A stretch of DNA of 64,000 nucleotides from Agrobacterium tumefaciens (GCF_005221385.1 NZ_CP039904.1:1042501-1106500); one strand, 5' to 3'. Positions 18,472-28,869 are shown, counted from the stretch's first letter. A program made the numbers and translations. The notes: generated by a model from the sequence alone, not told the origin.

Positions 18472-19965
18472 TTAATGAGAGACATAGCCTCCGCGCTTCA
18501 CGTCGCGAAGCGCGACGAACACGGCCGCTGCCAGCACAGCAATCATCGCACCCGTAATAATCAGAACCGATCCATGCGCCTGAGTGAAGGCGCTGCGCGC
18601 CGCGGTCCGTATCGCCTCAGCCTCATCTCCACCCAACCGCGCGGCTGCCGTCATCGCTTCACCTATGGATCCACCTGCGTCGGCTGCTGGAGAAAACGAG
18701 CGTGAAACTGCGGAGAAATAGATTGAGTTCACGAGCACTCCGAAGAAGGTGATCCCAATGCCGGCGCCAAGTTCGTAGCCGGTGCTTTCCAGAGCACCCG
18801 CGGCACCTGCCTTATCCGCTGGCGCGCTTCCCATGATGGCGATGGACGATGCCAAAAGACCAATGCCGAGGCAAAGGCCAAGCATCGCCAGAAGCGCCGC
18901 CGTCATCTGCGGCGAAGTGATGAGATCGATGGATGCGAGACCGAACAGCGCCGAGGCGGCTCCCATCATCGAGAGGGTTGCGATCGGCCGAAGACCGAAT
19001 CTATTCGCAAGGTTGCCACCGAGTGGACCACCCACGGCCGCCGCAATGACGAGTGGCAGCATGAACAGACCGGCATCGAGCGGCGACATGCCGAGCACGT
19101 ACTGGAGTTCCTGCGCAAGCACCAACTCAAACCCCGCCAATGCGCCGGAGGCGACGAACGCCATCAGCATCCCGGCAGCAATCGCTGGTTTGAGGAAGAG
19201 CGACAGGTCGAGCATAGGATTGCGGGACGAGACTTGCAGCCTGCCAAACCAGCCGAGCAGAATTATACCCGCGGACAGTGATGCAGCGACCGTACCGTTG
19301 ATGCCGCCTTTCATCCCGGTCTTGATGCCGTAAACGGTCAGAACCAGACCCGAGACCAGCAATGCCGCCTGTCCGATATTCCAGGCCCCGAGACCGGTGC
19401 CAACCTTCCTCGGAACAAGGAACCAGACAAGGGTGATGACGACAGCCAACACCGGAAGATTGACGAGGAAGACCGACCCCCACCAGAAGTGCTCGAGCAG
19501 GATGCCCCCGACAAGCGGACCGATAGCGGCGCCCGCCATGCCGACGACACTCCACAAACCGAGTGCTCGCGCCCGCTCGCCATCATCCTCGAATGTCGTG
19601 CGAATGATGGCAAGGACGCAGGGCATGATCATCGAAGCGCCAACGCCAAGGACGGCGCGGGAACCGATCAGCATCGCCGGCGACGTCGAGAATGCGGCCG
19701 CAGCCGATGCGCCGCCAAACACGACAAGTCCGGTCAGAAGCATTCGCCGGTAGCCCATGCGGTCTGCAAGCGTTCCCATCGGCACCAGCAGACCGGCCAT
19801 GACAAGCGCATAGATGTCGATGATCCAGAGCACCTCGGTACCGGAAGCACCAAGAGCGATGGTCAGTGAAGGCACCGCAATATGGAGAATGGTGAGGTCG
19901 AGCACGACGGGCAGAAAGGCCATCATGACGGCAGAGAGAATAAGCCAACGATTGGCGGAGGACAT
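18472..19965 (-). CDS. MFS drug efflux transporter, DHA2 (14-helix) family
   Basis: 497 residues from the ATG at 19965 (AGGTG six bases upstream; a GTG 18 bases earlier is in frame). About 14 hydrophobic helices are visible. Motif A lies in GTLADRMGYRRML and the antiporter motif C region in GMAGAAIGPLVGGILLEHFWW. It matches the SmvA/QacA type that expels cationic and lipophilic drugs by proton antiport. It is divergent from a tetR gene with twin operators in the gap, so induction by a TetR ligand is expected. Confidence 0.9.
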   Translation of the reverse strand: MSSANRWLILSAVMMAFLPVVLDLTILHIAVPSLTIALGASGTEVLWIIDIYALVMAGLLVPMGTLADRMGYRRMLLTGLVVFGGASAAAAFSTSPAMLIGSRAVLGVGASMIMPCVLAIIRTTFEDDGERARALGLWSVVGMAGAAIGPLVGGILLEHFWWGSVFLVNLPVLAVVITLVWFLVPRKVGTGLGAWNIGQAALLVSGLVLTVYGIKTGMKGGINGTVAASLSAGIILLGWFGRLQVSSRNPMLDLSLFLKPAIAAGMLMAFVASGALAGFELVLAQELQYVLGMSPLDAGLFMLPLVIAAAVGGPLGGNLANRFGLRPIATLSMMGAASALFGLASIDLITSPQMTAALLAMLGLCLGIGLLASSIAIMGSAPADKAGAAGALESTGYELGAGIGITFFGVLVNSIYFSAVSRSFSPAADAGGSIGEAMTAAARLGGDEAEAIRTAARSAFTQAHGSVLIITGAMIAVLAAAVFVALRDVKRGGYVSH

Positions 19966-19996
19966 GCGAGACACCTGCGACACGAATTTTTTATCA

Positions 19997-20037
19997 GAAC
20001 GATCGTTTCACTATTGCATTAATACACGATCGTTCGT
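19997..20037. promoter_or_regulatory. Twin TetR operators
   Basis: Two copies of an ACGATCGTT palindrome lie in the gap between the divergent MFS and tetR genes. One is AACGATCGTT (19998-20007) and the other ACGATCGTTCGT (20026-20037); their centres are about 28 bases apart. Each is the size of a TetR dimer site, and the spacing would cover both promoters. The binding protein is inferred to be the adjacent TetR. Confidence 0.75.
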
Positions 20038-20068
20038 AAAACAATCAAGTGACAAATTGGAGAATGAC

Positions 20069-20623
20069 GTGGGTCGTATTCGCAGGATTCAGAAAGATGA
20101 CATCTTGGATGCCGCCGAGCGCGTGGTGTTGAAGCTCGGCGCCGCCGGGCTTTCAATCGATGCCGTCGCCCAGGAGGCCGGTGTCAGCAAGTCCACCGTC
20201 GTTTACGATCACAAGTCGAAGAGCGCATTGCTTGAGGCTCTGATCGACCGCCGTATATCGCAGGAACTGGAGCGGCAGGCAAAATCGGTCGAAGATGCTG
20301 CCGATACCCCTCATCCAGAGCTTTTCGGGCGGATCAAGCTCGCCGAACGTGTTGTGGATGATACCGAACGCGCGGTTGCCATGGCGATCAGCGCCTCCGT
20401 TTCCTCCGAGGAGAAGCTCCAGCAGCAGATGCGTGACTGGACGTTGGCAGACCTCAAGGCCATGGGCGAGGGTGCCCGTCCCGAAGCGGCCCTGATGGCT
20501 TACCTTGCCCTCTCGGGCTTCTATTTCACCGAACTTTTCGGTTTCCACCAGTGGAGCCAGAATGATCAAGCCAGAATTCTCGAAGGTGTGCGAACGATCT
20601 ACACGTCCTATCCCGAGAAGTAA
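20069..20623 (+). CDS. TetR family repressor of the efflux locus
   Basis: 184 residues from GTG at 20069 with GGAG six bases upstream; the open frame extends far upstream but without sense. The N-terminal helix-turn-helix is clear: DDILDAAERVVLKLGAAGLS, then VAQEAGVSKSTVVYDHKSKS. The C-terminal ligand domain (about 70-184) is of the TetR_C type. It lies between the divergent MFS gene and the RND genes, 44 bases before the adaptor, and probably represses both pumps through the operators at 19997-20037. Confidence 0.88.
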   Translation: MGRIRRIQKDDILDAAERVVLKLGAAGLSIDAVAQEAGVSKSTVVYDHKSKSALLEALIDRRISQELERQAKSVEDAADTPHPELFGRIKLAERVVDDTERAVAMAISASVSSEEKLQQQMRDWTLADLKAMGEGARPEAALMAYLALSGFYFTELFGFHQWSQNDQARILEGVRTIYTSYPEK

Positions 20624-20667
20624 TCATCGCCCATAGGGCCCAATAACAGCCGATCCAAGGAAGAAAT

Positions 20668-21867
20668 ATGTACCGCTGCAGCCAACTGCCGCGCCTGAAG
20701 GCGTGCCTTATTGCAACCTCGATTCTCATGCTGACGGCGACGACTGCCCTTGCGCAGGAAGGCGGGGAGATGCCGCCCGCCGCCGTCGGTGTCATCGATC
20801 TCAAGGCGCATGCGATCCCGGTTATCAGTGAGCTTCCGGGCCGTGTGGCCGCCACCCGGATATCCGAAGTGCGTGCCCGCGTCTCCGGTATCTTGCAGGA
20901 GCGCGTTTTCGAACAGGGCGCGCTCGTGAAGGAGGGTGACGTCCTTTATCGGATCGATCCCCGTCTCTTCAAAGTCCGCGTTTCCAGCGCGCAGGCAACT
21001 CTTCGCCGCGCAGAAGCCACGCGCGACAACGCCAAGGTCCAGCTGGAACGGCAGAGGATGCTTCGGGAGCGCAATGTTGCCAGCGGTATCGACTATGACA
21101 CCGCGGCCGTCAATCTTGCTCAGGCAGAGGCCGATGTGGCACTTCAGCAGGCTTCTCTCGAAGAGGCAAAGATCAATCTCGAATATACCGAGGTTCGTGC
21201 TCCGATCACAGGCATCATCGGCGGCGCGCTCGTCACCGAAGGCGCGCTTGTTACCGCGGACGGCACATCGAATCTCGCGTTGATTCAGCAGATTAATCCT
21301 GTCTATGCCGACTTTACCCAGTCCGCGCAGGATCTTCTGGCGCTACGCCGCGCCGTTACTGACGGCAAGCTGGCAAGCCCCGCTCCCGGACAGGCAAGCG
21401 TAGAGCTGGTTTTTGATGGCGGTGATGTCTACGGCGGGAAAGGCAAGCTGCTGTTTTCCAGCGCCAACGTGGATTCAACGACCGGCCAGGTGACATTGCG
21501 TGCCGAGTTTCCGAACCCGAATGGCGATCTTTTGCCCGGCATGTACGTGCGCGTGCGCATCGAACAGGCCGTCCGTCAGGGCTCAATCACCATTCCTCAG
21601 CGTTCCGTGCTGAGAACCCAGGACGGCAAGGCGCAGGTATACGTTGTCGAGGCTGATGACACTGCGAAGCTCCGGGATGTCCAGCTAGGACAGGCGCTTG
21701 GCCAGGAGTGGGTGGTCGAGAGCGGCCTTAAGGAGGGCGAGAAGGTCGTGGTCGATGGTGTGCAGAAGGTTCAGCCGGACACCAAGGTTGCCTCTGAATC
21801 CTGGTCGGCGGACGAACACAAGCAATCTGGCGGCGTAATTCCCGCCACCTCGGGAAATTCAAGGTAA
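20668..21867 (+). CDS. RND efflux periplasmic adaptor (membrane fusion protein)
   Basis: 399 residues with a signal peptide ending near TTALAQEGG; there is no lipobox cysteine, unlike AcrA. The domain order is standard: first lipoyl half VRARVSGILQERVFEQGALV, alpha-helical hairpin (about 95-155), second lipoyl half EYTEVRAPITGIIGGALV, beta-barrel and membrane-proximal domains. It links the inner-membrane RND pump to an outer-membrane channel; no tolC-like gene is in the window, so an external one must be used. It is 4 bases from the pump gene. Confidence 0.9.
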   Translation: MYRCSQLPRLKACLIATSILMLTATTALAQEGGEMPPAAVGVIDLKAHAIPVISELPGRVAATRISEVRARVSGILQERVFEQGALVKEGDVLYRIDPRLFKVRVSSAQATLRRAEATRDNAKVQLERQRMLRERNVASGIDYDTAAVNLAQAEADVALQQASLEEAKINLEYTEVRAPITGIIGGALVTEGALVTADGTSNLALIQQINPVYADFTQSAQDLLALRRAVTDGKLASPAPGQASVELVFDGGDVYGGKGKLLFSSANVDSTTGQVTLRAEFPNPNGDLLPGMYVRVRIEQAVRQGSITIPQRSVLRTQDGKAQVYVVEADDTAKLRDVQLGQALGQEWVVESGLKEGEKVVVDGVQKVQPDTKVASESWSADEHKQSGGVIPATSGNSR

Positions 21868-21871
21868 TATA

Positions 21872-24800
21872 ATGGCACAGTTCTTTATCAGTAGGCCGAT
21901 CCTTGCCTGGGTCTTCGCCCTGTTCATTTCCATAGCGGGCATCATCGCCTTGCCCTTTCTGCCGATTGCGCAATACCCCAAGGTTGCGCCGCCGCAGCTC
22001 ACCATTTCCACCTCCTATCCCGGTGCCTCACCGCAGGAAATCTATCAGGGTGTGACGCGGCTGATCGAGGAGGAGCTGAACGGCGTCGCCAACATGATGT
22101 ATTTCGAATCGACTTCGGACACATCAGGCGCTGTCAGCATCAATGCCACCTTCGAGGCCGGCACCAACATCGATCAGGCATCGGTCAACGTGCAGAACGC
22201 TATCCGGCGCGTGGAGTCTCGTCTTCCGTCTGCGGTCACCTCGCAGGGTGTCAACGTTGAAGAAGCAGCATCGGGCTTCCTGATGATGATCACGCTGACC
22301 TCCACCGACGGTCGCATGGACGAAGTCGCACTTGGCGATTATCTGAACCGAAACGTTCTTGGTGAAATCCGCCGTCTTGATGGCGTCGGTCGCGCCCAGA
22401 TGTTCGCGGCTCAGCGCGCCATGCGCGTCTGGATCGACCCGGACAAGATGGTCGGCCTGAATCTGACGGCAGCAGACATCAATGCCGCCATCACCGCCCA
22501 GAACGCCCAGGTTGCTGCCGGCCAGATTGGCGCTGCCCCAAACCCGGTATCGCAGGATCTGACCGCCACGGTTCTCGTACAGGGCCAGCTTTCTGACCCC
22601 AGGGCGTTCGGCGAAATTATCCTGCGCGCAAACCCCGATGGCAGCGCAGTCCTTCTGAAGGATGTCGCCAGGATCGAACTTGGTGCGGAAAACTACAACT
22701 TCACCAGCCGCCTGAACGGGCAACCGAGCGCGGCAGTTGGTATTCAGCTTTCCTCGACGGGGAACGCGGTAGCGACTTCGAACGCCGTAAAGTCGAAGAT
22801 GGACGAGCTGTCGCAGTTTTTCCCCCAAGGGGTTGAATACGCCACGCCATACGACACCAGCCCATTCGTGTCGGCGTCCATCGAGAAGGTGCTGAGCACG
22901 CTGATCGAAGCCGTCGTACTCGTCTTCGTCGTGATGTTCGTGTTCCTGCAGAATTTCCGCTACACCGTCATCCCGACTCTGGTCGTTCCCGTTGCGCTGT
23001 TAGGCACATGCGCCATCATGTTCGCGACCGGCTTCTCCATCAACGTGCTGACCATGTTCGCAATGGTTCTCGCCATCGGTATTCTCGTCGATGACGCTAT
23101 CGTAGTGGTTGAAAACGTTGAACGTATCATGGCTGAGGAAGGCCTCTCACCCAAGGCCGCAACCCGCAAGGCGATGGGGCAGATTACAGGCGCGATCCTC
23201 GGGATCACCCTTGTCCTCGCATGTGTGTTCATCCCGATGGCTTTCTTCCCGGGTTCGACCGGCATCATCTATCGCCAGTTTTCGCTGACGATGGTCGTAT
23301 CGATCGGCTTTTCCGCTTTTCTGGCGCTGTCGCTTACTCCAGCGCTCTGCGCCACTTTCCTCAAGCCAATTGCCAAGGGGCATCACGAGAAAAAGGGGTT
23401 GGCAGGCTGGTTCAACCGCAATTTCGACGGCCTGACAAACCGCTACGTCAAGGTGACCAACGGCATGGCAAAGCGCGCCGGCCGGATGATGGTGATCTAC
23501 CTCGCCCTCGTTGTTGGTCTTGGCTACCTGTTCATCAATCTCCCCTCGGCATTCGTGCCCGCGGAAGACCAGGGAACATTGCTGGTCGACATTCAGGGGC
23601 CGCCGGAAGCCAGCGCCAATCGCACGCAGGCGTCGGTCAGGCAGATCGAAGAAATCCTGAAAGCAGAGTCCGGCGTCAAGGATGTCATTGCGATCCAGGG
23701 CTTCAGCTTTTCCGGTAGCGGCGCCAACGCCGCGCTGATGTTCGTCACTCTCAAGGACTGGAGTGAACGCGGTGCGGACAACTCGGCGCAAGCCATTGCA
23801 GACCGCGTGAACATGTCGCTGTTCGGCCTTAAGGATGCGACCAGCTTTGCGCTTTCCCCTCCGGCTATCGAAGGTTTCGGTGCCACGGGCGGTTTCGCAT
23901 TCCGCCTTCAGGACCGCAATGGTGTTGGCCAGGCCGCCCTGTCTGCTGCGGGAGCCGAATTGATGCAGAAGGCTGGGCAAAGTCCGGTGCTGACCGGCAT
24001 GCGTGTGGAAGGCCTTCCGGATGCGGCGCAGGTTCTGCTGGTGATCGATCGCGAAAAGGCGAACACGTTCGGTGTGACCTTCTCCGACATCAACAACACG
24101 ATCACCGCCAACCTTGGATCGTCCTATATCAACGACTTTCCGAATGCCGGCCGCATGCAGCGTGTCATCGTGCAGGCCAAGGACCAGAGCCGCCTTCAGG
24201 TCGAAGATTTGCTCAAGCTGAACGTCCGCAATGCCAGCGGCGGAATGGTTCCGCTGTCGTCCTTTGCAATTGCGCAGTGGCAGAAGGGTTCGCCACAGAT
24301 CGTTGGTTACAACGGCTATCCGACGATACGCATCTCGGGTGAACCTGCTCCCGGCAACTCATCGGGTGCGGCCATCGCCGAGATGGAACGTCTGGCGGGC
24401 GAAATGCCCGAGGGCATCGGCTTCGAGTGGACGGGTCAGTCGCTCGAGGAAATCAAATCCGGTTCACAGGCGCCCTTCCTGTTCGGCATCAGCCTTCTCT
24501 TCGTCTTCCTGCTTCTCGCAGGTCTCTACGAAAGCTGGTCGATCCCGTTCTCGGTCATGCTCGTGGTGCCGCTCGGTGTCATCGGTTGCGTGCTTGCGGT
24601 CATGCTCGCCGGAATGCCGAATGACATCTATTTCAAGGTGGGCCTGATCGCGATCATCGGCCTGTCGGCAAAGAACGCGATCCTCATCATCGAATTTGCC
24701 AAGGACAATTACGCCGAGGGCAAGCCGTTGCTGGAATCAGCGATCGAGGCCGCAAAGCTCCGCTTCCGCCCGATCATCATGACCTCGCTCGCATTCACGC

Positions 24801-25027
24801 TCGGCGTCGTACCGTTGGCAATCGCCTCCGGTGCCAGTGCCGCCAGCCAGAATGCCATCGGCACGGCCGTTCTGGGCGGCATGATTTCGGCGACAATCCT
24901 TGGTGTGTTCTTTGTCCCGGCCTTCTTCGTCTTCGTGCTGAAACTGTTCAGGACGAAGCGGCCGGAGGCGGACGATGCAGCCGCGAGTTCCGAGATTGTG
25001 CCAATCACTCACGGTTCGAGCACATAA
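21872..25027 (+). CDS. RND multidrug efflux pump (AcrB/MexB type, HAE1)
   Basis: 1051 residues, the usual length for HAE1 pumps. It starts MAQFFISRPILAWVFALF, and carries TSYPGASPQEIYQGVTRLIE in the porter domain. The proton-relay aspartates are in LAIGILVDDAIVVVENVERI near residue 400, and the matching lysine lies in GLSAKNAILIIEFAKD near residue 930. Two sets of six helices flank two large periplasmic loops. It exports lipophilic drugs, dyes or detergents in exchange for protons. A ribosome site overlaps the adaptor stop, so the two are co-translated. Confidence 0.95.
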   Translation: MAQFFISRPILAWVFALFISIAGIIALPFLPIAQYPKVAPPQLTISTSYPGASPQEIYQGVTRLIEEELNGVANMMYFESTSDTSGAVSINATFEAGTNIDQASVNVQNAIRRVESRLPSAVTSQGVNVEEAASGFLMMITLTSTDGRMDEVALGDYLNRNVLGEIRRLDGVGRAQMFAAQRAMRVWIDPDKMVGLNLTAADINAAITAQNAQVAAGQIGAAPNPVSQDLTATVLVQGQLSDPRAFGEIILRANPDGSAVLLKDVARIELGAENYNFTSRLNGQPSAAVGIQLSSTGNAVATSNAVKSKMDELSQFFPQGVEYATPYDTSPFVSASIEKVLSTLIEAVVLVFVVMFVFLQNFRYTVIPTLVVPVALLGTCAIMFATGFSINVLTMFAMVLAIGILVDDAIVVVENVERIMAEEGLSPKAATRKAMGQITGAILGITLVLACVFIPMAFFPGSTGIIYRQFSLTMVVSIGFSAFLALSLTPALCATFLKPIAKGHHEKKGLAGWFNRNFDGLTNRYVKVTNGMAKRAGRMMVIYLALVVGLGYLFINLPSAFVPAEDQGTLLVDIQGPPEASANRTQASVRQIEEILKAESGVKDVIAIQGFSFSGSGANAALMFVTLKDWSERGADNSAQAIADRVNMSLFGLKDATSFALSPPAIEGFGATGGFAFRLQDRNGVGQAALSAAGAELMQKAGQSPVLTGMRVEGLPDAAQVLLVIDREKANTFGVTFSDINNTITANLGSSYINDFPNAGRMQRVIVQAKDQSRLQVEDLLKLNVRNASGGMVPLSSFAIAQWQKGSPQIVGYNGYPTIRISGEPAPGNSSGAAIAEMERLAGEMPEGIGFEWTGQSLEEIKSGSQAPFLFGISLLFVFLLLAGLYESWSIPFSVMLVVPLGVIGCVLAVMLAGMPNDIYFKVGLIAIIGLSAKNAILIIEFAKDNYAEGKPLLESAIEAAKLRFRPIIMTSLAFTLGVVPLAIASGASAASQNAIGTAVLGGMISATILGVFFVPAFFVFVLKLFRTKRPEADDAAASSEIVPITHGSST

Positions 25028-25068
25028 CCTCAATCGCAGTTCGGGGTGTATCTTCCTCTGCACCGCAA

Positions 25069-25102
25069 GGCTCCACCCCCTTTTCCCAAAGGCGGTGGAG
25101 CC
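25069..25102. terminator. Terminator hairpin between RND and oligopeptide operons
   Basis: A perfect 9-bp stem (25069-25077 with 25094-25102) lies between convergent operons. A T-rich loop replaces a clear T-tail, so it may act as a weak terminator in both directions. Confidence 0.55.
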
Positions 25103-25156
25103 ACTGTTCCAATCCAGTCCCAGGTGATCGGGCGCGCATCCGGCCCGAGTGATAAT

Positions 25157-26767
25157 CTAGGGTGCTACTTCCGCCGAAAACGCCGATTTGATGAGTGTTT
25201 CGGTATATTCAGCGGCTGGCCTGTTGAATATGGCGTCGGTTTCTCCCTCTTCCACAATCGTCCCGTTTCTCATGACGATGACGTAGTCCGAAATGGCCTT
25301 GATGACAGAAAGGTCGTGGCTGATGAAGATGTAGGAAAGGCTGTGCGTCTTCTGCAAATCACGTAGCAGGTCGATAACCTGTCCTTGAACGGACCGGTCC
25401 AGCGCGGATGTAGGTTCATCGAGAATGACGACATCAGGCTTGAGGATGATCGCACGGGCAATTGCGATACGCTGGCGTTGCCCGCCTGAAAACTCGTGCG
25501 GGTAGCGGTTGCGGGTGGCTGGATCGAGACCGACTTCTTTCAGTGCTTCGATTGCCCTTTTGTCCCGCTCCGCGCGGCTCAAGCGTTGCTCATGCACGAA
25601 CAGACCTTCAGTGATTATCTCTCCGACGGTCTGTCTTGGCGAAAGCGAACCATAGGGATCCTGAAACACAAGCTGCAAATGCCGCCGCAATGGCCGCATT
25701 GCCTTTCGGTCAAGGTCACTGATGTCCGTCTCGCCGAAGAAAATGCGGCCCTTGGAATGGGCAAGGCGCAGAAGCGCGCGACCGAGGGTGGACTTGCCTG
25801 ATCCGGACTCACCGACGATGCCGATGGTTTGTCCCTGGCGAAGGCTTAGATTGACGTCGTCGACAGCCCGAAACTTGCTCGACTTCGACAGGAAGCCACC
25901 CGGAATTTTATAATCGACCGTCACGTTCCGCCCGGAGAGAACGACAGGCGCCTCTTTACCGACCGGCAACTTGTGCCCGCTGGGTTCTGCATCGAGAAGC
26001 ATCCGGGTGTAGTCAGCCTGCGGGCGATCGAAGATATCTTCCGTCGTGCCGGATTCGACGATTTCCCCGCGGCGCATAACCGCGACGCGATCGGCGAAAT
26101 GGCGGACAACGCCGAGATCATGCGTTATCAGGACGACGGCCATGCCGAAGCGTTTCTGCAATGATTTCAGAAGGTCGAGGATCTGTGCCTGGATCGTCAC
26201 GTCAAGCGCAGTGGTCGGTTCATCCGCAATCAAAATGTCCGGCTCGTTTGCGAGAGCCATGGCAATCATGGCGCGCTGGCGCTGACCGCCGGAAAGTTCA
26301 TGCGGGTAGCTGTCTATGCGCCGCTCCGGCTCAGGAATTCCCACGAGCTTCAGGAGTTCGAGAACGCGGGCACGCGCCTCCTTTTTGCTGCCACCCCTAT
26401 GGTAAATGATCGGTTCGGCGATTTGCGCGCCGATCCTGTAGAGAGGATCGAGCGAGGTCATCGGCTCCTGGAAAATCATGGTGATTTTCGCACCCCGGAT
26501 ATTGTTCAGCTCGCTGACCGGCAGGCCGATCAACTCGCGTCCACGATATTTTGCCGAACCCTCGATAACGCCGTTGGATGCAAGCAGCCCCATGATGCCC
26601 ATCATGGTCTGGCTTTTGCCGGAACCGGATTCTCCGACAACGGCAAGCGTTTCCCCCTGTTTGACGTCAAGATCGATGCCCTTGACGGCACTCACCGTGC
26701 CGTCAGGCGTGGTGAAGTCGACCTTGAGATTGCGGACGGTGAGGATGGTTTCAGATGTCGTATTCAT
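25157..26767 (-). CDS. Oligopeptide ABC importer, fused double ATPase (DppD-DppF type)
   Basis: 536 residues with two complete nucleotide-binding domains in tandem. The first has [14 protein letters not shown] and [16 protein letters not shown]; the second has [15 protein letters not shown] and [15 protein letters not shown], each followed by a Walker B aspartate-glutamate. The start is the ATG at 26767, immediately after the stop of the upstream permease; the frame extends 14 codons further but inside that gene. It powers uptake by the permeases and binding protein encoded upstream. The fused form replaces the separate OppD and OppF. Confidence 0.92.
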   Translation of the reverse strand: MNTTSETILTVRNLKVDFTTPDGTVSAVKGIDLDVKQGETLAVVGESGSGKSQTMMGIMGLLASNGVIEGSAKYRGRELIGLPVSELNNIRGAKITMIFQEPMTSLDPLYRIGAQIAEPIIYHRGGSKKEARARVLELLKLVGIPEPERRIDSYPHELSGGQRQRAMIAMALANEPDILIADEPTTALDVTIQAQILDLLKSLQKRFGMAVVLITHDLGVVRHFADRVAVMRRGEIVESGTTEDIFDRPQADYTRMLLDAEPSGHKLPVGKEAPVVLSGRNVTVDYKIPGGFLSKSSKFRAVDDVNLSLRQGQTIGIVGESGSGKSTLGRALLRLAHSKGRIFFGETDISDLDRKAMRPLRRHLQLVFQDPYGSLSPRQTVGEIITEGLFVHEQRLSRAERDKRAIEALKEVGLDPATRNRYPHEFSGGQRQRIAIARAIILKPDVVILDEPTSALDRSVQGQVIDLLRDLQKTHSLSYIFISHDLSVIKAISDYVIVMRNGTIVEEGETDAIFNRPAAEYTETLIKSAFSAEVAP

Positions 26768-26768
26768 G

Positions 26769-27899
26769 TCAACGATCCTTGGGATCGAGTGCATCACGCA
26801 ACCCGTCACCCACGAAATTCAGCGAAAACAGGGTCAGAACGAAGAAGATCGCCGGGAATATCAGGAGCCACGGGGCTGACTGGATATTGTTTGCGCCTTC
26901 GGAAATCAGCGCCCCCCAGCTTGTCAGCGGCGCCTGCACGCCAAGGCCGAGGAAAGAAAGGAAGCTTTCCAGAAGAATGACCTTGGGCACGACGACCGTG
27001 ACGAACACGACGACGGGCCCGATCGTATTGGGAATGATATGGCGGCGGATGATCTGCCAGTCGCTCAAACCCAAAGCCTGTGCGGCGCCCACAAATTCCC
27101 GCCGTTTCAAGGCAAGCGTCTGGCCACGGACGATACGCGCCATATCCAGCCATTCCACGGCACCGATGACCAGGAAGATCAGGATGAAGCTGCGGCCGAA
27201 AAAGACCACGAGGACGACCACCAGAAAGACGAAGGGCAGCGAATAGAGGATTTCCACGAAACGCATCATCACATTGTCGACACGCCCGCCTATATACCCC
27301 GCGGTTGCGCCGTAAAGAACGCCGATGCCGAGCGAAACGAGGCTGGCCAGAACGCCGACGGCGATCGAGATTTGCCCACCCAGCATCACGCGCGCCAGCA
27401 TGTCGCGACCGTTGGAATCGGTGCCGAAAAAGAAGTATTCGCGATTGACGTCGCCTTCCAGCTTTAGCGTTCGGCCTTCATCTTCGGTGGCGACGACCTT
27501 TGTGTTTTCGAATTCGTTGGCGCGGTCGAAATACCGTGTCGTGCGCGGGTCAATCGGACTGGTGGAGGTGACGGTTGCCGTGAAGGTCTGTCCTTCGACT
27601 GAAAATTCCTTCAGCTCGACGCGCGCCCGGTTGGCAACGCCTTCCATCACGCCTTGCAGGTTGTTCACATCCGGGCGGGGCTCAAGGCTTGGCGGGACGG
27701 AGACATAGGACGAAAACACCTGATCATAGGTGTGTGTGAGGAAATGCGGGCCGATGAATGAGAAAAGCGTGATCAGCAGCAGCATGACGGAACCTGCCAT
27801 GGCGGCCTTGTTTCGTCTGAAACGCAGGGCTGCCAGCTGGAACAGGCTTCGGCTTTTCACCAATGGTTGAGGGGCAATATTGCCCGGGATATCAGTCAT
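26769..27899 (-). CDS. Oligopeptide ABC permease, OppC/DppC type with periplasmic insert
   Basis: 376 residues, longer than the ~300 of DppC. The N-terminal OppC domain RFRRNKAAMAGSVML is followed by a first helix, then an insert of about 85 residues (roughly 60-145, VNNLQGVMEGVANRARVELK and after) before the permease core. The EAA loop is seen as FVGAAQALGLSDWQIIRRHI. The insert probably projects into the periplasm, as in some OppC/YejE proteins. The start at 27899 overlaps the previous permease by 8 bases. YejE-type microcin or peptide uptake is a good alternative name. Confidence 0.87.
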   Translation of the reverse strand: MTDIPGNIAPQPLVKSRSLFQLAALRFRRNKAAMAGSVMLLLITLFSFIGPHFLTHTYDQVFSSYVSVPPSLEPRPDVNNLQGVMEGVANRARVELKEFSVEGQTFTATVTSTSPIDPRTTRYFDRANEFENTKVVATEDEGRTLKLEGDVNREYFFFGTDSNGRDMLARVMLGGQISIAVGVLASLVSLGIGVLYGATAGYIGGRVDNVMMRFVEILYSLPFVFLVVVLVVFFGRSFILIFLVIGAVEWLDMARIVRGQTLALKRREFVGAAQALGLSDWQIIRRHIIPNTIGPVVVFVTVVVPKVILLESFLSFLGLGVQAPLTSWGALISEGANNIQSAPWLLIFPAIFFVLTLFSLNFVGDGLRDALDPKDR

Positions 27900-28815
27900 G
27901 TCTGACCCTCGGATCGAGCAGGCCGTAGAGAATATCGACCACGAGATTGAACAGGATGACAAAAATGGCGACGAGAACGACGGTTCCCATCACCAGAGTA
28001 TAGTCACGATTGATCGCGCCAAGAACGAAGTAGCGGCCGACACCCGGAATAGTGAAAATCGTCTCGATGACCGCCGAACCCGTCAACAGCGCTGCGGCGC
28101 AGGGAGCCAGATAGGAAACGACCGGAAGCATCGCCGCGCGCATGGCGTGGAATACCACCACGTTGCGCGCTGGAAGGCCATAAGCCTTGGCGGTGCGGAT
28201 GTGGTCCATCCGCAAAGCCTCGATCATCGCACCGCGTGTCAGGCGCGCGATAACCGCAAGCTGCGGTAAAGCGAGCGCGATCATCGGGAGGATGAGATAT
28301 CGCAGCGATCCGTCACCCCAGCTGCCGGCGGGTAGAAGCCCGAGTATGACGGCAAAGACAAGCGTGAGAACAGGTGCGACAACGAAGTTCGGCACTGTAA
28401 CGCCAACCGTCGAAATCGACATGATCGAAAAATCGAAGGCACTATTCTGCCTTAGCGCGGCCAGAGTGCCGGCGAGAACGCCACCCACAAGCGCCAGCAA
28501 AAGAGCATAGCTGCCGAGTTCCAGCGAATAAGGCAGACCTTTGCCGATCAATTGCGCGACGGTATTGTCCTTGTAGACGTAGCTCGGACCGAAATCGCCG
28601 GTGACGGCATTGCCGAGATAGATGAGATACTGGCGCCACAACGGCTCATCCAGATGATAGGTTCTCATCAGGTTTTCCATCGTCTGCGGCGGCAGGGGAC
28701 GTTCAAGATTGAACGGTCCGCCCGGTGCGAAACGCATCAGGAAAAACGAAATCGTGACGACGATAAACAAAGTCGGCACCGCACTCGCCAAACGGCGCAG
28801 GATAAACGAGATCAT
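27892..28815 (-). CDS. Oligopeptide ABC permease, OppB/DppB type
   Basis: 307 residues beginning FILRRLASAVPTLFIVVTISF and carrying the family mark FAPGGPFNLERPLP near residue 30, with six helices. The EAA-type cytoplasmic loop is HIRTAKAYGLPARNVVVFHA. It forms the membrane channel with the OppC-type partner. A 54-base gap with a strong hairpin separates it from the binding-protein gene upstream. Confidence 0.92.
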   Translation of the reverse strand: MISFILRRLASAVPTLFIVVTISFFLMRFAPGGPFNLERPLPPQTMENLMRTYHLDEPLWRQYLIYLGNAVTGDFGPSYVYKDNTVAQLIGKGLPYSLELGSYALLLALVGGVLAGTLAALRQNSAFDFSIMSISTVGVTVPNFVVAPVLTLVFAVILGLLPAGSWGDGSLRYLILPMIALALPQLAVIARLTRGAMIEALRMDHIRTAKAYGLPARNVVVFHAMRAAMLPVVSYLAPCAAALLTGSAVIETIFTIPGVGRYFVLGAINRDYTLVMGTVVLVAIFVILFNLVVDILYGLLDPRVRHD

Positions 28816-28835
28816 GCTTTTTCGGGCTCCGGCAT

Positions 28836-28861
28836 GGCACGGTGGTGTCAGCCACCGTGCC
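28836..28861 (-). other. Intercistronic hairpin between binding protein and permease genes
   Basis: A perfect 10-bp GC-rich stem (28836-28845 with 28852-28861) and 6-base loop stands between the oppA-like stop and the oppB-like start, without a T-run. It likely stabilises the upstream mRNA so that more binding protein than permease is made. Confidence 0.6.
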
Positions 28862-28869
28862 GACGCTGC

